This document shows, one piece after another, positions 37,639 to 50,100 of a stretch of DNA of 64,000 nucleotides. Within the stretch, counting starts at the first letter, position 1. Each line of letters begins with the position of its first letter. The stretch comes from Nematostella vectensis (Eukaryota; Cnidaria; Anthozoa; Actiniaria; Edwardsiidae). A program made the position numbers and the translations under genes. Location: NCBI RefSeq assembly GCF_932526225.1, contig NC_064037.1, forward strand, positions 1,674,001 through 1,738,000, in the 5' to 3' direction. Under the pieces are notes generated by a model. That model ran no database searches and was not told the DNA's origin. It was given only the letters and a program-made list of their open reading frames with translations.

Positions 37639-37855
37639 GGAAATAACCAAAGGCTTTGCTAGTATGTTTGGGATTCAATATACACACTGTTTGTAAAGCA
37701 TTTTTTTTAAATGGCAGATTAATGACCGAATGGCACATTGGGTCTCAACTGTTAATGTCATCCTCGGCCAGGGAGGGCATAGAACACACGTCTGTATCCA
37801 AGTGGATCCCATCTCCCCGTATTGAGCGGTATTGACTCCTTGTTTTCACATTCTC

Positions 37856-38249
37856 TCGCATTACCGCATTACCGCATTATCTCGCATTACCGCATTACCG
37901 CATTCTCTCGCATTACCGCATTACCGCATTCTCTAGCATTACCGCATTCTCTCGCATTACCGCATTACCGCATTCTCTAGCATTACCGCATTCCCTCGCA
38001 TTACCGCATTACCGCATTCTCTCGCATTACCGCATTACCGCATTCTCTCGCATTATCGCATTACCGCATTCTCTCGCATTACCGCATTACCGCATTCTCT
38101 AGCATTACCACATTCTCTCGCATTATCGCATTACCGCATTCTCTCGCATTACCGCATTCTCTAGCATTACCGCATTCTCTCGCATTACCGCATTACCGCA
38201 TTCTCTCGAATTACCGCATTACCGCCTTCTCTCGCATTACCGCATTACG
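37856..38249 (+). repeat. CGCATTACC-based minisatellite
   Basis: About 390 bp built from the 9-bp word CGCATTACC with interspersed CATTCTCT, giving higher-order units of 18 and 27 bp. Non-coding, 220 bp downstream of the stop of GPP34-like paralogue 2. Confidence 0.95.
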
Positions 38250-38585
38250 TTATAAAGAGTTTGTAATTCCAGAAAAAAATGCTCTCTAACCGCAATAGGG
38301 GTATTGAGGTCATATATAGAAGAAGGGTTTTGATACACTTGTCATCTTTATATGGGTTCTCCAAAGCAATTTCTTTTTATAATATAATACATATTAATTA
38401 AAACATCTTATCAAAAAAATATACGATGTATTTAGCATAAAAATAAATCTTCAACAAATAGGAAATTTGAAAATAAAAAGTTCTTTCTAGGTGATCTCAG
38501 GAATTAGGGAAGAAACTTATTCGTATGCCTACTTTGTGCGGATTTCTTCCCTTTTTCTGGGACCAGATAATGTGCCATTTGAGAG

Positions 38586-38850
38586 CGCACTGTATGCTGA
38601 GTATTTGTGATGTGAGTGCGCACAGTATGCTGGTAGTGCGCACTGTATGCTGGGTATTTGTTATGTGAGTGCGCACAGTATGCTGGTAGTGCGCACTGTA
38701 TGCTGGGTATTTGTGGTAGGAGTGCGCACAGTATGCTGGGTATTTATGGTTTGAGTGCGCACGCTGGTATTTGTGGTGTGAGTGCGCACAGTACGCTGGG
38801 TATTTGTGGTTTGAGTGCGCACAGTATGCTGGGTAGTGCGCACTGTATCC
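38586..38850 (+). repeat. GTGCGCAC/ATGCTGGGTATTTGTG tandem repeat
   Basis: Roughly nine units of about 28 bp (some shortened) combine AGTGCGCACAGTATGCTGG with GTATTTGTGGT. The palindrome GTGCGCAC recurs. Frames remain open on both strands and give false ORFs. Confidence 0.92.
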
Positions 38851-39694
38851 CACTTTGGGGCCACTTACGCCCTTTTGTTAACAGTGTAGTCATAGCTTGT
38901 TCGGCATGTTCAGCCGAGAGGCATAATAGTTTTGTTGAAATGGTTTTCGAAAGATTCCACATAAATATAATATTAACAGTAATTTTCATTGTTGCAACTT
39001 TTTGTATGTGTATGTAAATGCTTTTTCTCGTATGGCTAAAACATCCTTAATCATGAATAAGCTTTTAGATCATCCCTGAAACTGTTTAAAAATAAGCGTA
39101 ACGTGAAACAGTCCAAAAAAGGAGTCAGAACCGCGTATTTCTAAAAAAAATCCTATTATATGCAATTAATAGCAATGTTAAATTTCAAACATCTTTGCCA
39201 AGCATTTAAGGACTATTTTCAAAGAGAAGTTTACGTAATCAAAGACAAACAAGATGCCATTAAAGCAAACAAAAAGACGGGTGACAAGCCATTATTCAAA
39301 TAAATCGTAACACGCATTTTCCTTATCTTGATTTTTAGTTTCGCGACCAAACTTATGAAATGTTAATAACCCCTCAGAGTAATTTGGCTTGTGATGATTT
39401 TCTTTTGTTTATTCATGGTTAGTAGCTCTCAGCGATTAATCAAATTCATTTCCAAGTCAACAAAGACAACAAAACAGGCTTTACAAAACGCAGATACGCA
39501 AGTAATTAGGACTTTGTTAGGGTGATTTGACCAATACCTCGAGCGAGTCAAAATCGCAAGACTTCCTACTGTTCAAGCACAAAAATGCAAGAAAACACAG
39601 AAAACAGTGTATCTAGTGTGGTATTGAGTTCATAAAAATTGTTATTCTCACAAGATTTTGGTATGAAAACGTGTAGGAGTTTATTGTTTTAGCG

Positions 39695-40855
39695 ATGTTT
39701 CCGAGTGAAAAGGATGGCTGTCGAACAGAACAGAAGCCGAAACGTCGAGTGTCTTTCAGAGAGGACGATGTCGTTCATATTATTCCTGCTGGAGAAAAAC
39801 CCATGGTCATGACCAATGTGTCGCGGTTAATGGCGAATTCCTCGAGCACTCGTAACCAGAAAAATAACGCCAACGGAAATCATACACAGTATGGGAAAAC
39901 GCGGCACATAAGTGATAACAGCCTTGGAAACCAAGATTTGAAGTCAATTTTGAAAAGAGCGTCACCGCAGAATATTCTCAACCGTGAGAGAGTGTCAAGG
40001 AGTCTATGGGGAAGCGCGAATACGCGCTCTTCGGTTTCTTATGCGGATATTTCTACAGGACAAAGCGATTTTAATCAGACTTGCTCTACCTACAGTACTT
40101 CACTTAGTAACGCTAGCGACGGAATAAAAAAACAATCGGGAAGTTACGGTCGTGGGACAGATTTTGTACGAAATGGAAAAACGCAGTTTTGGAGTAGCTC
40201 TAGTTCGTCTCCTACTGTTCCTAATAAAACGACGAACGGAATTTCGGTTCCTTCTGTTGGAAGATCGAGCTATTCTACACGAGTCTCTCCAATAACTTCT
40301 GCTTTGGCACCCGAGCAAAGACCAATTCTTGGGTCGTCGATTGTTCGTAATTTTGAACCAGAAAGATTGAACATAGTTGGGAACAATCCTTTAAGAATTG
40401 TATCAGATCTCTACCAGCCTAGGATCGAGTATGAGAGTCGGAATTCCTTTGATGTAGGGAAAACAGTCCAAGGGCCGACTTTTAGTCAATACGGGGTCCC
40501 AGCTAGGGAACTGATATCCAGAGGGGCTATGAGATTTTCTCGAGATGGGAGCTCGTCTAATGGCTTGCGCTCAAACTTTGTTACTCCATCGAAGAATCAT
40601 CTTACGCAGTCTTCACCGACAGAACAAAGAGTCGGGACCGGTTTAAGAAGAACCTCGGATATTACGCTCTTCAACAGACTTAGGAGGTTCGAAAAAAGCG
40701 AGCCATACATGGCTTGGCAAGGGACAGAAAGAAGTTATGGCAGCCCTGCCATAGTTCAAGCTAGTTATGGGAGTACTCCTTATGAAAGTGGGGAGGGGAA
40801 TACTCGGTCCTCTAGTTTTGTGTTTAAAACACCACACGCGCAGTGCTATTACTGA
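39695..40855 (+). CDS. Intronless gene: disordered Ser/Arg/Asn-rich protein with RVSF motif
   Basis: A single uninterrupted 386-codon ORF from ATG (39695) to TGA, with an AATAAA at 41182-41187 about 330 bp downstream. I do not recognise the family. Near the N-terminus KPKRRVSFREDDVV has a basic run, R-V-S-F and an acidic run, which fits the RVxF docking motif used by protein phosphatase 1 regulators. The remainder is rich in Ser, Arg, Asn, Gly and Tyr, has no predicted globular domain, signal peptide or membrane segment, and repeats words of the SYGS/SSYS type. Low hydrophobicity implies disorder. It could be a retrogene or a lineage-specific gene. Length and amino-acid mix favour real coding sequence over chance. 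Confidence 0.72.
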   Translation: MFPSEKDGCRTEQKPKRRVSFREDDVVHIIPAGEKPMVMTNVSRLMANSSSTRNQKNNANGNHTQYGKTRHISDNSLGNQDLKSILKRASPQNILNRERVSRSLWGSANTRSSVSYADISTGQSDFNQTCSTYSTSLSNASDGIKKQSGSYGRGTDFVRNGKTQFWSSSSSSPTVPNKTTNGISVPSVGRSSYSTRVSPITSALAPEQRPILGSSIVRNFEPERLNIVGNNPLRIVSDLYQPRIEYESRNSFDVGKTVQGPTFSQYGVPARELISRGAMRFSRDGSSSNGLRSNFVTPSKNHLTQSSPTEQRVGTGLRRTSDITLFNRLRRFEKSEPYMAWQGTERSYGSPAIVQASYGSTPYESGEGNTRSSSFVFKTPHAQCYY

Positions 40856-42301
40856 GGGGGGGGGGGGGGCCTAATGGTCGCGGGTCACGGCTAGAAGATG
40901 CGGGTAAAAAGTGCGGGTTATACTAAAAAGGAGCGGGTGCCCTCATCCTTCCCGCATCTTCTACCCGCGACCATTAAACATACTTATTGCATCTCTTCCA
41001 CGATGGGTGCGTATATGATATGTTTATCCACATTTTTTTGCTTTTCTATATAGTCAAAACATAAAAAAGATTATTCTTCAGGGACCGCTAAAACAAGCTT
41101 GTAAGATTTTTTGGAATGTTTATGGTATATGTAATGTGATTAATGTATAAATTAGAAATATTTTGAAGATGTATCACCGCCAATAAACAACACACAAATC
41201 GTCCTTTAGGTGCAACTGGAATATCGTTACATTAATATAGTGGGGGCTAGGTAATTCCAAGCAGCAGTGGTAATATCATACTACCAGGTTGAAAAACTGT
41301 AATATTCGAATTTACGCGATCTTGAAAACCGTGATTTCGAAACATATAAGATTTTAACTAAACGTAGAGACACACTAAGTAGTTTGTAGCATCTGAGACT
41401 TCAAAACACAAGTGCCAAACAAGGAGTTTTTGATAATCCTCACTCTCAATTCTAATAACTTTTACCCCCCCCCCCCTCTACAATAAGCCCTCTTCTTACA
41501 AAAAAATATCCCCATTGACGTTCAGTAAGAAGATAAAATACGACGAACTCTGTTAAATAGTCTAGTCCGAGTCTTTTATTGATTAACCAAATGGAGTAAT
41601 AAGGGTAGCTATAAAAGCTTGCGTTCTGGTCGGACCCTTGATTTTTGGCGGGGGTAGGGGGAGGGCGCTTATCTGAAAGGGGCGCTTATTTGATTCACTC
41701 CTTAATTAAGGTGGCGCTTATTTAAATCGGCGCTGATTGAAAGCTGGTATTGAACAGTACATATCATTATCAACGACAGAAAAGAGGTAACATTGACAAA
41801 AAAAAAAAAAGATTCAGGCCATGGCCACGGATCGAACCACGAGGGGTGCGATGACAAATTAAAAAAAAAATAGACCATACTTCCAGACATGCGCTGAAAC
41901 ACCGTATGGCAGCATAAAGCTTTACGGCTAGGCTGGAGGTTTCGGCTCCAGCACCGCTATCTAGCGAACTGTACAACACAAAGGAACCTGAGGTACCCGC
42001 GCATTAATGGGGAGGCAATAACCAGGATCCCAGGCCTGTCTTAGTCGGTTACGCCACGCACAGCTCGCTGTGACGTTGAAGGAAAAATATCGGGGTCTAT
42101 TGGGCACCCTTGGTCTCTTGGGATCTTCTTCCAGTAGTAGTGTTTTTTCCCCGCGTTCCCTATATCCCGCGTAGCCCTGGGTCCTAGAGTGTGCTTTTGA
42201 ATACGGTCGCGCCAAACCCTCGGCTCAGTCGACCTATGGCGTCGTTGTGGTCGTTTTGGTCGTCTTCACAATCAGACGAAAACGGGCAAAAACCCGATAA
42301 A
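40856..42301. other. Intergenic: 3' UTR of intronless gene and upstream region of CAD
   Basis: Contains the inverted repeat at 40872-40976, the poly(A) signal at 41182-41187, C-rich and G-rich tracts near 41465 and 41645, and repeat-like GCGCTTATTT words. A minus-strand B-box-like GTTCGATCC near 41830 hints at a decayed SINE. The GC-richer last ~250 bp should hold the CAD promoter and 5' UTR; no TATA box is apparent. Confidence 0.45.
40872..40976. repeat. 105-bp inverted repeat after the intronless gene
   Basis: The left arm TAATGGTCGCGGGT...AGAAGATGCGGG and the right arm CCCGCATCTTCTACCCGCGACCATTA are complementary apart from a 7-nt insertion in the left arm. The loop is GGGTAAAAAG to CATCC. 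It begins 17 bp after the stop codon, following a G-run, so it would be transcribed in the 3' UTR as a stable hairpin. It may be a MITE. Confidence 0.85.
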
Positions 42302-45300
42302 ATGGCTAGCCTTTTCCTAGATGACGGTTCAGTATACAGGGGAAAGCTTTTTGGAGCTGCAAAAAATGTTCCTGGTGAAGTTGGTAAGTAAATTTATTGA
42401 ATTTGCCGCTTCTTCGATGTTGATTTTGTCATAATTCGACCAAAATCTTCTATTCGAAAAACACTTGTACAACGTCGATGATTATTTTAGATAAAATAAG
42501 GACAAACACATTGAAATCAACTTGTAAAGTGCAAAAACATGAGCGAATTTCTAGAAGATTTTGTGTTATTTTCACCCATCGTATCGCACATGTTCTCATC
42601 ACGTACGAAGTATTTTCTTTGAATTCTCGTAATTTTTATTCATTAAACCGATGTAGGTTTTGAAAACAAGCTATTTTATTATACAGCGGTTACTGCTGTT
42701 GGTTTCGTGGAGTTGTTATGGAGATTTTGCTTTTTGCTCTGCCTTTTACGAATACGAGCCGGCTCCCGATCACGACAACTTCGAACACACGTGTTGCAAT
42801 TACCCACAAGTCCTTGCGATTACGAAATCGCTACATTTGTGTGAGGGAGGAGGGGGAAGACTTGTATTTTGTTAGAAAAGAAATTATTTAAGGGTTAAAA
42901 TCATAAAAAAAGAGATATATAGGAATGCAGAAGTAAGCAGTTAATATACAAGGATCTACAGACTTTTTTTATTTAATTTATTTTTTGTTTCACACATTTA
43001 TTTTAAAAGAAAAAAATAAAATCTTGGAACCCCACTGAACAGCCCCACTGAATCCAAGCATTCCAAACTCAAGAATAGAACAATGTGTAAATTATTAATT
43101 TTTAACGTAAAAAATAATTTCTGTTTATGCTGTACAATCTACACATTACAAAGATAGTTCAAAACGAAGAAAACATTTTTTTTCCAATTAAAATAAGTTT
43201 TTTGTGGGTCCATTGAACGTATATAGATAAAGGAAGCATTCAATATTAAACCACTTTCTCAGTTGTAATGCCAGTCTTATAACACTGGGACTATTCTACA
43301 GGATTTGTTGTTTTTTAGTTTTCCAGACAGGTATGGTTGGGTACCCTGAGTCGCTGACGGACCCCTCCTACCAGGCACAGCTTCTCATCCTTACCTACCC
43401 CCTGATAGGCAATTATGGTGCTCCTGAAGCAAAGCAGGACAAACATGGTCTTGACTTGAATTTTGAATCGCACAAGATATGGGCTGCTGCCCTGATAGTT
43501 GGGGATTATATCGAGGAATACAGTCACTGGAATGCAAAGCGTTCACTTTCTACCTGGCTTACAGAACAGGGAATTCCAGGAATTAGTGGTAAGAGTTGGT
43601 GTTATACAAGGGCCATATTTAGGTGAACAATTGGTGGAATATAGAAGTTTCTTGTTTGGCTTGCTGAACTTTCAGCAGACATATCTTTAAGGGATAACCC
43701 TGTATGATATGAGTATGTAAGGATCAACTCATATGTATATGAGTATGTAAGGATCAACTCATATGTATATGAGTATGTAAGGATCAACTCATATGTATAT
43801 GAGTATGAAAGGATCAACTCATATGTATATGAGTATGTAAGGATCAACTCGTATGTATATGAGTATGTAAGGATCAACTCATATGTATATGAGTATGTAA
43901 GGATCAACTCATGTGTATATGAGTATGTAAGGATCAACTCGTATGTATATGAGTATGTAAGGATCAACTCGTATGTATATGAGTATGTAAGGATCAACTC
44001 ATATGTATATGAGTATGTAAGGATCAACTCATATGTATATGAGTATGTAAGGATCAACTCATATGTATATGAGTATGTAAGGATCAACTCATTTCTGTGT
44101 TTTGTAGGTATACCATCTGAGTATGTAAGGGTTCATTCTTCCATTTCTGTGGATTATAGGTATTGATACCAGAGCACTAACAAAAAAGATCAGAGAGAAG
44201 GGAACCATGTTGGGCAAGATAGTGATTGATGGAACCGACCCAGAAACTGTGCCATTCCATGATCCAAATCTGGAAAATTTAGTAGACATTGTCTCCTGCA
44301 AGGTGAGAGTGAAATAGTCCAGTTTCAAATTCGAAAATGGCCGCTAGACAGGTTAATTAAGGGCACGTTTTACAGTGTTAGCCTCGGCATGAAGTTAATT
44401 ATTAACAAATTCCAACAAGAAACTGCCAATCCAGGGTTCAAAATAAGTTTTTTAATTTTTCTAGATTTTGCCGGCTTTGTGGATTTTCGTGGGGAAAAGA
44501 AGCCTGCACACTCAAAATATGAGAGGGAAATAAAGACAAAAGGATCTGGCAAAGGCCAGAAAACGGCCGGCTATTTCCGGTAGCTTGTCGCTATTTTGAA
44601 CCCTGCTGATCCTGTGAATCATACAATGATTGTACTTGTGAATACTTCGTTTTCTTGTGAAAATTTATGAATAATTTTCTTCATGTCGAGGCTAACACTG
44701 TAAAATGCACCCTCAATTAATCTGTCTAGCGGTCATTTTCGACTATTGCACGCTTCCACCTTCTGCCATATGTTTTTATTATGTTTCCAACTGCCCTTCC
44801 CACAATTTAAGGAGGGTACCTTTCTCTTCTGCAAATTCTAATCTGTTATCCTCCCACAATTTAAGGTAGGTACCTTTCTCTTCTGCAAATTCTAATCTGT
44901 TATTCTCCCACAATTTAAGGTAGGTACCTTTCTTTTCTGCAAATTCTAATCTGTTATTCAGCACCTTGGACACCACCAGAGTTTCTCTGTACAGTCAATG
45001 CAGAAATGCTTGCCTTGAATTTATTTTTAGGCTTTTTGAAAGAGAATTCTGTTGAAATTAAAGCTAGGCAGAAATCATTTAGGGAGCAAATATGGCACGA
45101 AGCTGTCTAGTGCATGACAAGAAATGAACTTTAAAAATGATTTACAGTACTTGGCTGCAAAAACTGTGAAACTTACATGTGTGAACCACTGTGTGGTAAA
45201 AAAATCTCTTTATTGTCAGAAACCTGTTATTTAGAAAGCAACTTACTGACGAGTGGTCAAAAATATTTTCTTTGTCAGATACCCACTGTTTATAACCCCC

Positions 45301-47123
45301 AAGGCACACCACATATTATTGCTTTGGACTGTGGCATCAAGTATAACCAGATCCGTTGTCTGGTGTCCAGAGGGGCATGTGTCAAAGTCGTACCCTGGAG
45401 CCATGACTTCAATCCTGAGGTCAAGAACGGAGGTGAGAGCTTTGTTAGTTCTATAATTGCTTGACTTCAATCCTGAGGTCAAGAACGGAGGTGAGTGCTC
45501 TGTCAGTGCTATAATTGCTTGACTTCAATCCTGAGGTCAAGAACGGAGGTGAGGGCTTTGTTAGTTCTATAATTGCATGACTTCAATCCTGAGGTCAAGA
45601 ACGGAGGTGAGAGCTTTGTTATTGCTATAATTGCATGACTTCAATCCTGTGGTCAAGAACAGAGGTGAGTGCTCTGTCAGTGCTATAATTGCTACACTAT
45701 TACAAATTCCCAAAAGGGCCATTACAAGCTTCTTGTTTATTGTTTCCATTGCTACTGTACTTCTGGTACTATAAGATCATACAATTACTATTGAAGCTTT
45801 GCTTTCAGTTAACCAGCAGGAACATAAAGAACTCACAAGTTTCTGCATTATTATATTCTAACCTCAGGGGGACCCATGCTTGGTAGTATGTGCATATAAA
45901 TCTGTATCACTCAAATTGTCCCACTGTAAATGTATATGCGTCTTTAATTTGTATGTGAAGCAAGAATAGTGGAATTTGAAATTTGACTATTCTGGTTTTT
46001 GTGTTTTGAATGTGTGTCTTTATTGTGAGTCAGTGCGCACTTCAAATCAATTTTGGATTAATTTTCAGATTTTGATGGAGTTTTCCTGAGCAATGGTCCT
46101 GGTGATCCCAGCTATTGCATGGCGGCAATTGATAACATCAGACAGCACATACATGACAAGAACCCCATCCCTCTGTTTGGCATCTGCCTTGGGCACCAGT
46201 TGCTTTCCCTTGCTGTTGGCTGCAAGAGCTTCAAAATGAAGTATGTTAAATATTTTTGGAGTTGCCCAGACTCAAGCTTTTCATTGCACCTTATATGTGA
46301 CAGCTCACCTAAAAATGTATCCTGAGAGCTCGATGTGGGTTGATTGAACTACTACTGCCTGTTTCACAGAGAAAAAAGAAAAATGTTTAAAGTGTTAAAC
46401 CGCACAGTGTTTAAAAGTATGTTTATGCCTTTATAATGTGAAGTTTGGGCCTGTTTGGCAAAATGGTCTTGCCTTAGAGGACAGAAATCTTTGGGCCCAT
46501 TTTGCAGAGTTCTTGGCCTCTTTTGTGTGATACACTGAGATACTGTATTTTTATGCACGAGTCGTTACATATTGCTAGAAATGTAGATTCTCAAATTTGG
46601 ATGAATAAAATATAGCTGTAAATGTGAGCACATGGATTGGTGGATTTCCTTTCAATGTTCTAACATACAAAAATATTATAATCACAGGTATGGAAACCGT
46701 GGTCACAACATTCCCTGTACTCACCATGGAACAAACAGATGTTTCATCACAACACAAAACCATGGCTTTGCTATCGACACAACTTCCATCCCAAAGGACT
46801 GGTCTACTCTATTTACTAACGCTAATGACCAAACAAACGAGGGAATTATCCACAACACTCTGCCATTCTTCAGCGTTCAGTTTCATCCTGAACATATGGG
46901 TGGGCCACGAGATTTGGAATGCCTGTTTGATATCTTCCTGGAGACTGTCAAGCAGTATAAGCTAGGAAAGGTGTCTGATATGTCGGTGAAGGAGAGAATC
47001 CAGCAACAGTTTATGTTCAAGCCAGTCAACCCAGTGGAAACCAAGCCTAAGAAAGTGTTAATACTTGGGTCTGGTGGTCTTTCCATTGGGCAGGCTGGGG
47101 AATTTGACTACTCAGGATCACAG
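42302..47123 (+). CDS. CAD: CAD exons 1-6: glutamine amidotransferase (GATase) domain
   Basis: Exons 42302-42383, 43319-43588, 44160-44302, 45279-45432, 46069-46240 and 46688-47123. This domain releases ammonia from glutamine for the synthetase. The catalytic Cys is in FGICLGHQ (codon 46185-46187) and the His/Glu of the triad are in QFHPEH (46884-46895). The last exon continues through a short linker into the first CPSase ATP-grasp half ([23 protein letters not shown] region). Introns 2 and 4 contain 30-bp and 58-bp tandem arrays; the latter duplicates the exon-4 donor. Confidence 0.96.
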
Positions 47124-50100
47124 GTTAGGAACATGCTCAGGCGCAGCTTTTTATGCTTACTTGCCATTTTTTTAAAATACCTGTGAAGCGCTGCGACACA
47201 TGGACTCTCCGAGTGCAACCTCATTTTAAGATATTATGTGTAATTATATATGAGACTTCTGTTGCTTTGATGTGTTTTACAGGCCATCAAAGCCCTGAAG
47301 GAGGAATGCATACAGACAGTGGTTGTCAATCCCAATATTGCAACCGTGCAAACTACCAAAGGACTTTCTGACAAAGTTTACTTTCTTCCTATCACAGCAG
47401 ACTATGTTACCCAGGTAAGCAACAACTAGTTGAAAATGTGAATGTCTATAATAAGATATTATATCCTGAGTCATACTCTTTGTTTATTATAAGTTGGAAA
47501 GATTCTGTTTCTTAGTCTTCTTGACTAATTGTTTTGCAGGTTATCCATAGTGAAAGGCCAGATGGTATTCTGCTAGCATTTGGTGGCCAAACAGCCCTTA
47601 ACTGTGGCATTGAGCTACGAGACAGGGGCGTACTTGATGAATATAATGTAAAAGTTCTTGGAACTCCTGTTGATGCAATCGTCTGCACTGAGGATAGAAA
47701 GATGTTTGCAGAGAAGCTACTGGAAATTGATGAGCATGTAGCTCCCAGTGAAGCAGTGTTTTCTGTTGATGAGGTTGGTTAATATTTGGAATTTACAATA
47801 CTTCTGGTTTTCAAGGTAATGTCAGGTTTTGTAATATTTGAACTTGATGAGATGTTTCGACAGCTTTTTGACAGTAACAAAAAAGCTTTGAAATCACAGG
47901 AATTAAAAAAAAAAATTAAAAAAATGCTTTTATGCATGTTGGGGTAAAGAGAAAGGCTGTGACATCCACTGAAAATGCCCATTGTTTCTATCAAAATAAT
48001 GGAAATAAGTTTGACTTCCTAAGAAAAGGGACCTGTAATTGACTCCGTTACATCTGTAGATCATCCTTTCTCTTTTGGTCCCTTCAAATGAAAAATATCA
48101 AATGTTATCATTTTCTCTTGCACATTCTCCTAGTACCATTTTCCTGCTCTCATTATTTCATGGATCGCTAGGCCTTAGCTGCTGCAGGCAGGCTTGGCTA
48201 CCCAGTCATGGTTCGTGCTGCCTTTGCTCTCGGCGGGATGGGGTCGGGGTTCGCAGACGACAAGGAGGAGCTCACCCAACTGGCCTCGATGGCTCTAGCA
48301 AACTCCAAACAGCTCATCATTGACAAGTCACTCAAGGGCTGGAAGGAGATTGAATATGAAGTCGTCAGGGATGCCTACGATAATTGCATCACAGTGAGTA
48401 ATTGGAAACATGATGTTAAAAAGTATAGTAGACAAGCTGGATTCATCCTCTGCACACAGACACACAAAGATACTTTGCCAGAAGAATGATACCTCATTAT
48501 GTTTTTATTTAAATTTCTTTAAGGTGTGTAACATGGAGAATGTTGACCCCCTTGGGATACACACTGGGGAATCAATCGTTGTAGCCCCAAGTCAAACCCT
48601 GACAAACTCAGAGTATAACATGCTCCGCAGTACTGCCATCAAGGTGATCAAGCACCTGGGTGTGGTAGGAGAATGTAACATTCAGTATGCACTCAACCCA
48701 GACTCCCAAGAGGTAAGCGCACCTTTATGGTTATTTATAACTATTTTCCAGTATTTTTTAAAAGTGTGATACCATAGGTAACATATCACCAAATGTTATG
48801 TTGTTACAAATTATGACAAAAGATGGGCTAAATGAAAAGATTGTTTATCATTAGTCATGGTGAAGATGTGTCCAACTGGAACTAATATACACTTTTTCCT
48901 TTCAGTATTTCATAATTGAAGTGAATGCTCGTCTTTCCCGGAGCTCAGCCCTTGCGTCCAAAGCCACTGGTTACCCTCTTGCCTATGTGGCCGCCAAGCT
49001 GGCCCTGGGACGACCATTACCAGTCCTGCGCAACTCAGTCACCAACTCCACCACGGCATGCTTTGAGCCTAGCCTTGACTACGTAGTGGTTAAGATTCCA
49101 CGCTGGGACTTGAGCAAGTTCAGCAGAGTGAGCACTAAGGTATGAGCAAGGTCTGATATAAAACTCTCTTGATGTTTGTGCAGCAATTGTTTTTGTCAAG
49201 AAAATTATCCCATGAATTGAAAAGTCATCAATATTGCCAGGTTTTCATCTTGACTTGTTCAATTTTTTGGTTCAAGATCATCATCACTGAACCAGCACCA
49301 ATTGATTAGTGATTAGATTTAGTCCATCTGTGTAAATCTTCTAGCCTTCAGTTTTAAGGGTTTTTCCACCTAGGGTTTGATAAACCTGGAATACTTACTG
49401 CCCCCTTTTTCTTAGATTGGTAGCTGCATGAAGAGTGTCGGGGAGGTGATGGCTATCGGGAGGAGATTTGAGGAAGCTCTGCAGAAGGCGCTTCGCATGG
49501 TGGACGAGAGTAACCTTGGATTTGACTCCCACAGGAATGCCGCCTCAGATGAGGTACAGTGTGCCTTGCCCTGCAATAATCATTTTCAGACAGTACAGTA
49601 CAAGGACTGGTACACAGAACATGCACATTGTTTTAATTCCTAATAACTATCTTTTATATACAGTACATCTTGAATGAATACTAGAAAATGCTATTATATG
49701 CTTTGTTCATTGCAATCATGTTTTGTCATTTAGTACTCTTATACTTTCATCAAGGGGTTCATAGTGACAACTCTTAGTAAACTAACTCAATTGATGTGTA
49801 CTTGACAGGAGCTTAGGGAACCATCAGACAAGCGCATCCATGTGGTCGCTGCCTCTCTCAAGGAAGGCTACACCATCGACAGACTGTACGAGCTCACCAA
49901 GATAGACCGGTGGTTTCTGCACCGTATGAAAGCCATTATAGACTATGGCACTATGCTGAAGTCATACAGAGCTGGATCTGATCCAGTGAGTCAGGTATGT
50001 ATGGTACTCACAAGCATTGTGTGGTGGAGTTTAACCCCTTAAACCCACTGACATTCCCCTAACCTCAGGAAATCGACTGTGCATTTGTGTAAACAAGAAA

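Larger units (their letters stand above)
37639..39694. other. Intergenic with two satellite-like arrays
   Basis: The interval holds the arrays at 37856-38249 and 38586-38850. The rest is AT-rich: 3' UTR of GPP34-like paralogue 2 on the left and the upstream region of the intronless gene on the right. No further gene was seen. Confidence 0.6.

Noticed and set aside
41805-41960. Possible SINE or tRNA gene on the minus strand
   Set aside because: A B-box-like GTTCGATCC and a T-run are present, but no convincing box A or cloverleaf could be built; mentioned only in the intergenic entry.
43602-44087. Minus-strand 161-codon periodic ORF
   Set aside because: Product of the 30-bp array, whose length is divisible by three; no start context or non-repeat domain.
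43711-44093. CRISPR-like regular array
   Set aside because: Repeats are contiguous with no unique spacers, no cas genes are present and the context is an animal intron; the same applies to the other arrays.
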